Assembly (NCBI GenBank): GCA_034007245.1
Contig: JAVERH010000058.1
Span: forward strand, 1-12,146
Length of the DNA: 12,146 nt
Direction: 5' to 3'
From: Anaerosoma sp034007245
GTDB lineage: Bacteria > Actinomycetota > Coriobacteriia > Anaerosomatales > Anaerosomataceae
The notes under the pieces: model-generated
Databases searched by the model: none
What the model was told of the DNA's origin: nothing
What the model saw: only the letters and a program-made list of their open reading frames with translations
Translations under genes and position numbers: made by a program
In this document: piece by piece, positions 6,762-12,146 of the stretch
How positions within the stretch are numbered: the stretch's first letter is position 1
How the letters are laid out: each line of letters opens with the position of its first letter

Positions 6762-7301
6762 TCAGCCTGCTTGACCGACGGACTGCCTAGACAAGACCTC
6801 TATGACCTGAACATGATTGTCAAGCCGCTCGATGAATGCCCGAGACAGCATGTCGACGACTTCATCTAGTGTTCCGCCGAGCAGGTCGTACTCCTCATTG
6901 AGGTAGGGATCCGGCAGGCCCAGCTCCTGCGCGACCCGACCGACAGCCTTCGCCTGAGCCGCATTACTCTTAGCGGTGAACCCGTAAATGCGGCACTTGG
7001 TTGGGTCTGACAACCGCTCGGTTCTCATGGCATCCGAGTACACCACGGAGTACTTCCATTCGCCGTACTGATCAAGCCCCGGCAGGTCGATCTTCTTCAC
7101 ATAGAAGCTGACGTACCCGCCGTCCTTCTGAACGTACTCTCCGAATGTCACCGACAGATCGCCGCGTGTCTTGAGTTCCTGTCGGACTGCCGCCGCCAAC
7201 TTGTTCGCGATCTCGTCGAGATAGCGGTGCGCCCCCGATCTCGCCTGCTCAAGTAGGTAGTAGTCGGCCAGGTACAAGCGAGCACTCTCATCCAGCTTCA
7301 T
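6762..7301 (-). CDS. unrecognised 179-aa partner of a PD-(D/E)XK nuclease
   Basis: I do not recognise this family. The protein is soluble-looking: an N-terminal helical stretch (about 1-45, including YYLLEQARSGAHRYLDEIANKLAAAV in pieces), a middle part rich in aromatic strands (SVTFGEYVQKDGGYVSFYVKK), and a C-terminal helical part with LDEVVDMLSRAFIERLD. No signal peptide, membrane segment or catalytic motif stands out. ATG 7301 overlaps the TGA of the upstream nuclease gene (ATGA) and has GGAGGG 6 nt upstream, so the two are made together and probably act together. It is the last gene of its cassette. The IS30 element lies 34 nt past its stop, between it and attC-A. Confidence 0.8.
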   Translation of the reverse strand: MKLDESARLYLADYYLLEQARSGAHRYLDEIANKLAAAVRQELKTRGDLSVTFGEYVQKDGGYVSFYVKKIDLPGLDQYGEWKYSVVYSDAMRTERLSDPTKCRIYGFTAKSNAAQAKAVGRVAQELGLPDPYLNEEYDLLGGTLDEVVDMLSRAFIERLDNHVQVIEVLSRQSVGQAG

Positions 7302-8224
7302 CGTGATCCCTCCAAGAGCAGGTCAACCAGCAGTCTGTTCCGGTCAACGATCCGGTCGAAGCGAAGCCGCTCACCGAAGTCGGCATCCCGCGTTGCGGAA
7401 GCTGCCCGAACCTCGAGATCCTTGATTTCATCCTCTGCACGTTCATACGGACCGAGCGCCAAGTCGACGGCGAACCTCAAGAGATTCTCCCGGGCGGTGG
7501 CCGAGATGCCGTCGCTGCGGAGCAGATCAAGGGCTACCTGGGCCAGATCAGAATGTGACAGGCCCAACCAGTCAACGTGCCCGGAAGACGCGCTGCCTCC
7601 AGGAGTCAAGTAGATGCGGATCTTCGACGGGTCGTGATAAGCGGGATTTCCGTCGATTGCGATGTCATACCGGACGAGCTGCCGATCGCTGCTGTTCGGA
7701 TTCGCGCTCTGCCCGCTCTTCACCTTGTGTTCGATGAAGAACACGTAGCCAGGGCACTCGACCACAACATCGCAGGTGCATCCAACCGGGCGTCCGTTCT
7801 GTCCAGGGGCACTGCCTATGTAGACCTCTGCCTCAACGTTCGCCGCAGTCAGGTCGAGGTCACTAGGAACAGAAGGGTTCGACAGCCGCATCAGTGACAG
7901 CAAACCATCCAGATACCGCGCCCCAAGTCCGTGTGGCTTCGAGGGATTCAGGAAGTAGGCTAGGTACTGGGTGTAGCGGGTCTCAGCCGTGCCGTGACCG
8001 CATACGGACAGGACTGGCACCGGAATCCCGTCGGCGAGACTCGCTTTCAGAGCTCGCGCCTCATCGAGCCTCCGCTCTTCCCAGCCCCGATGGTAGGCGG
8101 AACGAATCTGCTCGATGGTCTCCGTGATACGTGAGCCCGCTGCCGACTGTGCGAGATCCTCCCGATTCCCACGGCGGCGTGCCTCGACAACTCGCTCGAT
8201 GACCGATGCTAGATTGGCGGTCAC
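7298..8224 (-). CDS. PD-(D/E)XK superfamily nuclease (PDDEXK_4-like)
   Basis: 308 aa. E81 in GTAETRYTQYLAYFLNP, D152 in CDVVVECPGYVFFIEHKVKSG (quoted as CDVVVECPGY then VFFIEHKVKSG), E165/K167 in IEHK, and Q182 in RQLVRY give the ordered E...D...ExK...Q signature of PD-(D/E)XK nucleases, closest in layout to PDDEXK_4. It would cleave DNA with a bound metal ion; the substrate is unknown. The start is GTG 8224, with GGGGGG 8 nt upstream. A leader of 88 nt separates it from attC-B, the longest leader in the array. The end overlaps the 179-aa gene by 4 nt. A defence role is inferred from the neighbours. Confidence 0.85.
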   Translation of the reverse strand: MTANLASVIERVVEARRRGNREDLAQSAAGSRITETIEQIRSAYHRGWEERRLDEARALKASLADGIPVPVLSVCGHGTAETRYTQYLAYFLNPSKPHGLGARYLDGLLSLMRLSNPSVPSDLDLTAANVEAEVYIGSAPGQNGRPVGCTCDVVVECPGYVFFIEHKVKSGQSANPNSSDRQLVRYDIAIDGNPAYHDPSKIRIYLTPGGSASSGHVDWLGLSHSDLAQVALDLLRSDGISATARENLLRFAVDLALGPYERAEDEIKDLEVRAASATRDADFGERLRFDRIVDRNRLLVDLLLEGSR

Positions 8225-8312
8225 GTGTCACACCCCCCTGGAGATCCATTGTTCCACGAGCCTCTGACATTTCGCTAAGGCGTTGGCGATCCCGTCGACT
8301 TCGCTTGAGGGT

Positions 8313-8400
8313 GCCTAACGTCTCGGTACTTCAGCCGCGAACGAGCGGCTGCAGTTCAGCCTAGCGCCTGCGTGAGTCGGCTGGGAAGTACGGGTTAGCC
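8313..8400 (-). other. attC-B recombination site
   Basis: 88 bp. The plus strand starts GCCTAAC (8313-8319) and ends GTTAGCC (8394-8400). GTACTTCAGCC (8326-8336) pairs fully with GGCTGGGAAGTAC (8379-8391) except for two extra G residues, the extrahelical bases that give attC its strand polarity. The TGA of the abortive-infection gene (8404-8402) is 1 nt away, so this site ends that cassette. Confidence 0.9.
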
Positions 8401-8401
8401 A

Positions 8402-9364
8402 TCAGCGCCGGCGACGTACTCCAGCCTCCCCGAACAGGAGGAGGATGGCGGAGGCGGTGGCGTTGAGCGCGTAGGCGGCAAGATGGGGAGCGACCTCGTG
8501 CTCAGCCATTCCAGCACCGTGCGACTTGCTCAGGCGATTCCTCAGCGTGGCGATGATCATGAGCGTCGACTCGAAGTAGCTGTCGAGGCCGGTGTGCTCC
8601 AAGACCGTCTTGACCAACATCGCGGCCGTGTCCTGCTGCTGATAGGGCCATCTGTTAATCTCGCATAGTACCTTCATCACACTCTCGAATGCGCTTCCGC
8701 AATTCGCGAGCGCCCCCCGCGTGTCCCCTTGGCGATAGTCCGCGAGCGCCTCGAGGTACTCAACGTTTGCCTGCTTGAAGCGAGGATCCTTGAGGAGATC
8801 CAGGGCTGGCTTAGTCATCTCCAGGTGGACTACTTCGTTCTCGCACGATATCACCACTGGCCTAGACACGACTTCCTCATAGGTGAAGGTCCCGCCGAAT
8901 GACGGCGGTCCATCCGAGTGCCGCGTGATGGACTCGCGAACGAAGTCCGTCAGGTGGTAGGGCAGGTCATCAACCCGCAGGATGTCGTTGATTTCTCGAA
9001 CGAGTCTGTCCTCATCGACGCCAACCCGGTGCAGGCAGTCCAATCTGAAGATGTACTCAAGGAAGTCGAGGAATGACGCGTCGTCGCACTCGAGCAAGAA
9101 GGCGACGGATTCCGTTGCCGCCGACGGCCGATAGTAGCGGGTCTCCGCCAACTGCACGCGACCGTGACGCATCTGGAGAGTCCTGTGGATCTCGTCCCAG
9201 AACTCCGCTGTGCAGTCGCTGCTCCCAAATGATGCACGTTGCCCACTGAAGACGTCCCGACACCACAGCAAGACCCGATTTCGAGTGGCCTCGGGCACGG
9301 CGGCGATGCCACTCGCGGGTAGCTCCCGACGAGAGAAGACATCGAAGATGCGTTTGAGTTCCAT
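8402..9364 (-). CDS. AbiJ/Abi_C-type abortive infection protein
   Basis: 320 aa. The N-terminus KRIFDVFSRREL followed by PEATRNRVLLWCRDVF resembles the AbiJ N-terminal domain found in STM4504/CBY_0614-type proteins. The C-terminal region contains LRNRLSKSHGAG, where R275-x6-H282 within RNxxSxxHG is the signature of the Abi_C (HEPN-like) domain. Such proteins are thought to stop phage growth by damaging host or phage RNA, leading to dormancy or death; activity here is inferred. ATG 9364 lies 16 nt after attC-C with a G-rich run, GGGGGG, very close to the start. It is the only gene between attC-C and attC-B and so forms a classic one-gene cassette. Confidence 0.8.
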   Translation of the reverse strand: MELKRIFDVFSRRELPASGIAAVPEATRNRVLLWCRDVFSGQRASFGSSDCTAEFWDEIHRTLQMRHGRVQLAETRYYRPSAATESVAFLLECDDASFLDFLEYIFRLDCLHRVGVDEDRLVREINDILRVDDLPYHLTDFVRESITRHSDGPPSFGGTFTYEEVVSRPVVISCENEVVHLEMTKPALDLLKDPRFKQANVEYLEALADYRQGDTRGALANCGSAFESVMKVLCEINRWPYQQQDTAAMLVKTVLEHTGLDSYFESTLMIIATLRNRLSKSHGAGMAEHEVAPHLAAYALNATASAILLLFGEAGVRRRR

Positions 9365-9380
9365 GACCCCCCACGTGTAT

Positions 9381-9468
9381 GGCTAACGTTCTTGGACATG
9401 AGCGGCGGCCCAGCCACCACTCAGGTTGATTCTACCTGCATGCCGTCCGCTCGATCTCCGGGTTAGCC
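9381..9468 (-). other. attC-C recombination site
   Basis: 88 bp. The plus strand starts GGCTAAC (9381-9387) and ends GTTAGCC (9462-9468). AGCGGCGGC (9401-9409) pairs with GCCGTCCGCT (9442-9451) with one extra T, and weaker pairing extends outward. The TAA stop of the protease gene (9465-9463) is part of the core box, as is common in cassettes. Confidence 0.85.
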
Positions 9469-10230
9469 AGCGGCGCCAGCTTCCCCGTCTCCGCGTTCCA
9501 CCTCAACGACGCAGTCAGCCACATTTTCGTTCTCGAGGAAATCGAGGATTGTGCGAACATCGAGGGCGACGCCCATGGGCAGGAAATACGAGATCTCCTC
9601 AGTCCGCTCGTCACCGCATTCAACTCTGACGACTTGTGCAGGCATCAGGTGCTGCTCGTGATTGGCGACGATCATCCCAACCACTCCGTTGTCGCCACCG
9701 GTGTTCAGGACGGGGGCACCGCTCGCGCCCTGCAGCGCGGGGAACGACAGCTCTAGCCGCAGTTCGCCGTTCGGGTCTGATTCGGGGTCACGGTACCGCC
9801 GGGTCGCATGTCCCTTGTGGAAGTAGGGGGTCACTGCAAGCGCGGGATGCCGTTCACCGGGAAGACAGAATGTCGAAGAGCTACTGTATTCGAACGTACA
9901 CAGGTCGGCATCGAGAGCATACTCTGGGCTGCCGAGATGAAGGCCGCCGACCGGAAGCCCCTTGACGAAGTCGTTCAGCGGTATCGCCGCAATGTCGTGA
10001 CGCCTCGACCTGACGTAGGCTGAAGCCGAGCCGAAGTGGAGTTCGCCAGAAGTAAGCAAGTAGAGGGCGCCGAAGTCCCACCCGTTGTCTCTGGCCGTAT
10101 CCAGTACGTGTCCGGCGGTCATGACCATTCGAACATCGCCGAACTGAAGAATGAAACCAGTGCCGAGTACCTCGCGCAGGACTCCGTCGTCGTAGCGAAC
10201 GACGGGGACGATGTACTCCTGCAAACGCAT
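9463..10230 (-). CDS. trypsin-like serine protease
   Basis: 255 aa. The chymotrypsin-fold triad can be placed: H41 in VMTAGHVLD, D79 in SRRHDIAAIPL, and S170 in LQGASGAPVLN, which fits the GxSGxP pattern. There is no signal peptide or membrane segment, so it is probably cytoplasmic. Trypsin-like proteases are recurring parts of bacterial conflict systems, often activated by a sensor; no sensor is fused here. ATG 10230 lies 25 nt after attC-D with GGAGGG 4-5 nt upstream. The stop TAA lies in the core box of attC-C. It is a single-gene cassette, with the acidic C-terminal tail VVEVERGDGEAG before the stop. Confidence 0.85.
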   Translation of the reverse strand: MRLQEYIVPVVRYDDGVLREVLGTGFILQFGDVRMVMTAGHVLDTARDNGWDFGALYLLTSGELHFGSASAYVRSRRHDIAAIPLNDFVKGLPVGGLHLGSPEYALDADLCTFEYSSSSTFCLPGERHPALAVTPYFHKGHATRRYRDPESDPNGELRLELSFPALQGASGAPVLNTGGDNGVVGMIVANHEQHLMPAQVVRVECGDERTEEISYFLPMGVALDVRTILDFLENENVADCVVEVERGDGEAGAAG

Positions 10231-10255
10231 TTGTCCCTCCGCCCGTCACCGGTCT

Positions 10256-10318
10256 GGCTAACGCTCTTTGGCTTCAGCTGCGCCGCGAAGCGGCGTCTGC
10301 TGGAAGCCAGGGTTAGGC
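10256..10318 (-). other. attC-D recombination site (aadA-like core)
   Basis: 63 bp. The plus strand starts GGCTAAC (10256-10262) and ends GTTAGGC (10312-10318). TGGCTTCAGC (10269-10278) pairs with GCTGGAAGCCA (10299-10309) with a single extra G. On the minus strand the tip reads GACGCCGCTTCGCGGCGC (10297-10280), which I recall as the central hairpin of the aadA-type attC in class 1 integrons. The orientation matches cassettes on the minus strand. The TAA of the 166-aa gene (10315-10313) lies inside the site. Confidence 0.93.
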
Positions 10319-10813
10319 CGCTCCGTCTGCAAGCCTCACGTACGACCACCCACCTGACGTCGACCTATTGGGCGAGACGGGCTTCCCATCACTCGTCTTG
10401 ATCAACCGCTCCACCCCGAAGGGCGTCTGGAGCTTCCGCAGCCGACGAATGTACAGCAGGTTCACGCTCTTCCCCTCGTCTGTCCGCGCGGCGTCGTACA
10501 GGCCACCCTCTCCTGGTTGCAGGCAGTAGAGAAGCCGGTTGAGCACGTTGCGCTTCTGCGGCGAGAGTTCCCGCTTGTCGTCCCAACCGACGATCTCAGC
10601 AGCGTACCGGACAGTCGGCAAGTCTGATGTGACAGACAGGAACAGGGTCATGGGCGCTTCCACCGTCGGTGGGTCGTCTCGCAACTCGACCATGGGGCTC
10701 CCGGCGAACGGCTGCAAGAACATGATCTGGTCCGGCAGCTGGGCCTGGACCTGGAGTATCTCCTCAAGGACACCTTCGAAAACTCCGTTGATGAAGAGCG
10801 CTTCAGATCGCAT
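10313..10813 (-). CDS. 166-aa protein of unknown function (possibly PUA/EVE-like)
   Basis: I cannot assign a family with confidence. The middle shows MTLFLSVTSDLPTVRYAAEIVGW, and the end shows SVNLLYIRRLRKL...IKTSDGKPVSPNRSTSGGWSYV, rich in short beta strands and loosely recalling PUA/EVE-like modified-base binding folds. That is a weak impression. The frame opens at 10846, but ATG 10813 has a strong GAGAGGGGG Shine-Dalgarno and gives the better start. It follows the S24-bearing restriction protein after 61 nt without an attC, so the two probably form one cassette or operon. Its TAA stop lies in attC-D. Confidence 0.8.
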   Translation of the reverse strand: MRSEALFINGVFEGVLEEILQVQAQLPDQIMFLQPFAGSPMVELRDDPPTVEAPMTLFLSVTSDLPTVRYAAEIVGWDDKRELSPQKRNVLNRLLYCLQPGEGGLYDAARTDEGKSVNLLYIRRLRKLQTPFGVERLIKTSDGKPVSPNRSTSGGWSYVRLADGAA

Positions 10814-10874
10814 TCGTCCCCCTCTCAGACACACCGCGGTGCGCACAAGGCTGCGACCAGCGTGAGTCGCCGCG

Positions 10875-12146
10875 TCACAGCTTCCCGACGTACTCCGCGA
10901 TCACCATGACCTCGTCAGCCTCGCCCTCCACCACGATCTCCTCGAACTGCGGATTCACTGGCACCAGCCGCACCCGCGAATGCTGCCACTCACCGTTCTC
11001 GCCCGCAACCTTCTCCGAGAAGTACTTCTTCACGGTGTACGGCCCGCCGATCTCCGGGTCGTCGATCGGCCCCATCGCGAGCACGATCTTCCCTTGTCGC
11101 GTCCCGGCGGGTTTCGCCCGGAACACCACGTAGTCCCCATCGTCCAGCAGCGGCTCCATCGAGTGGCCCACGACCTGCGCCACGAACATCCGCTGGTCGA
11201 GCTTCCCGATCGAAGACGGCGCTTCCACCCAGCCCTCGAGCTCGACGGTCCGGCCCTCGCCGAAGTACCCAGCCGCTGCCGCGAGCGAGTAGACCGGCAG
11301 GTGCGTCACATAGGCACCGGCTTCTGCGGCCTCGGAATCCGGCTCCACGAGCTTGAGAATCGGGCCCTCCGAAAGCGCAAACAGGTTCTCCATCAAGTCG
11401 CCGAACTGCTGCGGCCTCAGCGCCTCGAAGAAGCTCTGGTTCACCCGCGCGAAACGCCAGCGCTCCCCCGCAAGCTCGGTCATCCGCTCGCACCAGTCGC
11501 GCATGGCCTGGTCTTTGAGATCGGTGTTCTCCCAGACGCGACCCTTGGTCTCGATGATCCAGTTGACCTCACCGGAGTCGCTCTTCTGCACGACGACCCA
11601 GTCGGGGTAGTAGAACGCCCGAGCGCCGGACGGCTTCAGGTAGTCCACGCGGAACTGCGTGTTCGAATCCCCTTGTGCCGTGGTGCCGAGCGCGGCGAAT
11701 CGCACCACGTCGCGAGCCCCGTCCAAGAACTCTGCGAACGCACGCTCGAAGTTGTTGTAGGTCGCCACGTAGTTGAACACCGTCTTGCGCGCCTGGAAGA
11801 GCGGCAGGTTGCGCCGCCACGGGAACGGCTTCGTGTCGGAGAGCTTGAACTCGGCGCGCTCGAACTCGACCCCGCGCCGCTCGTAGGCGAGCTTCGAAAC
11901 CTGCGCGGCAAGGTACGCGGCGATCGAATCACTCGAGCGCGCGATGGCGCGACGCGCACGCTCGTCATCCAGCGAGACCGCCAAGCCGAAACATCGCTCC
12001 GCGAGGTACTGTTTCACCTTAGGAACCAGCTTGGCGAACGCGTCATCAGTGAGCCGGGCCGCTTCGATCAACTTGCGGACCACGATCGACACCAGCTCCT
12101 GGGCGAGCGGCGGGACGGCGGCCTCGACGGTCGCGCTTCCCACGGG
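10875..12146 (-). CDS. restriction-type protein with PD-(D/E)XK and LexA-like S24 peptidase domains (5' end beyond window)
   Basis: The frame is open through 12146, so the start is outside the window; 423 codons are visible. Counting from the codon at 12143, YYPDWVVVQ...WIIETKGR (D181, E198, K200) is a PD-(D/E)XK nuclease signature like that at the C-terminus of type III Res-like helicases. An S24/LexA-like domain follows: AAAAGYFGEG (possible Ala-Gly self-cleavage site 291/292), VVGHSMEPLLDDGDYVVF with serine 328, and YTVKKYFSEK with lysine 372. Both catalytic residues are kept. A helicase core upstream is expected but not seen. The S24 part may link activity to stress or self-cleavage; this is inference. 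The stop is followed after 61 nt by the 166-aa gene. Confidence 0.8.
   Translation of the reverse strand, partial: PVGSATVEAAVPPLAQELVSIVVRKLIEAARLTDDAFAKLVPKVKQYLAERCFGLAVSLDDERARRAIARSSDSIAAYLAAQVSKLAYERRGVEFERAEFKLSDTKPFPWRRNLPLFQARKTVFNYVATYNNFERAFAEFLDGARDVVRFAALGTTAQGDSNTQFRVDYLKPSGARAFYYPDWVVVQKSDSGEVNWIIETKGRVWENTDLKDQAMRDWCERMTELAGERWRFARVNQSFFEALRPQQFGDLMENLFALSEGPILKLVEPDSEAAEAGAYVTHLPVYSLAAAAGYFGEGRTVELEGWVEAPSSIGKLDQRMFVAQVVGHSMEPLLDDGDYVVFRAKPAGTRQGKIVLAMGPIDDPEIGGPYTVKKYFSEKVAGENGEWQHSRVRLVPVNPQFEEIVVEGEADEVMVIAEYVGKL

Larger units (their letters stand above)
4157..10318 (-). other. integron gene-cassette array with four attC sites
   Basis: Four attC sites separate co-oriented minus-strand genes. 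Leaders from each attC to the next start codon are short: 25 nt after attC-D, 16 after attC-C, 88 after attC-B and 42 after attC-A. Stop codons fall in or next to the attC that ends the cassette. No integrase gene or attI is visible, so the array may belong to a sedentary chromosomal integron or to an integrase-less cluster. The cargo is mostly defence-like. The outer cassettes, right of 10318 and left of 4157, are open-ended in this window. Confidence 0.85.

Noticed and set aside
10814..10874. Possible further attC between the S24-nuclease gene and the 166-aa gene
   Set aside because: The 61-nt gap contains no GTT or AAC core boxes and no long stem, so the two genes appear to share one cassette.
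1..12146. CRISPR array
   Set aside because: The attC sites are the only recurring elements; they are few, unequal in length and separated by whole genes, with no regular repeat-spacer pattern.

Overview
The window is GC-rich bacterial accessory DNA. No rRNA, tRNA or housekeeping gene is present, so I cannot name the organism from sequence. The base composition and the two transposase families would suit a high-GC environmental bacterium, possibly an actinobacterium, but this is only a guess.

The organising structure is a run of integron attC recombination sites. Four can be identified by RYYYAAC/GTTRRRY ends and a foldable imperfect stem: attC-D (10256-10318), attC-C (9381-9468), attC-B (8313-8400) and attC-A (4157-4160 joined to 5583-5638, split by an insertion sequence). 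All non-transposase genes lie on the minus strand. Where an attC directly follows a gene, the stop codon lies inside or 1 nt from the site, as in integron gene cassettes. No integrase gene is in the window, so a chromosomal integron cannot be told from an integrase-less attC cluster (CALIN).

Reading the minus strand from the right edge, the cassettes are as follows. (1) The C-terminal part of a large restriction-type protein, with a PD-(D/E)XK nuclease and a LexA-like S24 peptidase, then a 166-aa protein of unknown function, then attC-D. (2) A trypsin-like serine protease, then attC-C. (3) An AbiJ/Abi_C-type abortive infection protein with a HEPN-like RNxxSxxHG motif, then attC-B. (4) A coupled pair, a PD-(D/E)XK nuclease and an unrecognised partner, then an IS30-family element and attC-A. 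(5) A four-gene operon that runs off the left edge: DUF3644 (HEPN-like), a short N6-adenine methylase lacking NPPY, an Eco57I-type methylase with NPPY, and a GIY-YIG/SF2 helicase. Nearly every cargo gene resembles a defence or conflict protein, so the window reads as a defence island carried in integron cassettes.

Two insertion sequences have entered the array on the plus strand. An IS110/IS1111-family element (4161-5582) has subterminal inverted repeats matching at 14 of 15 positions. It sits exactly inside attC-A, and removing it restores a GGCTAAC core box. This is the behaviour of the IS1111-attC group. An IS30-family element (about 5657-6727) lies between the last gene of cassette 4 and its attC. 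Neither interrupts a cargo reading frame.
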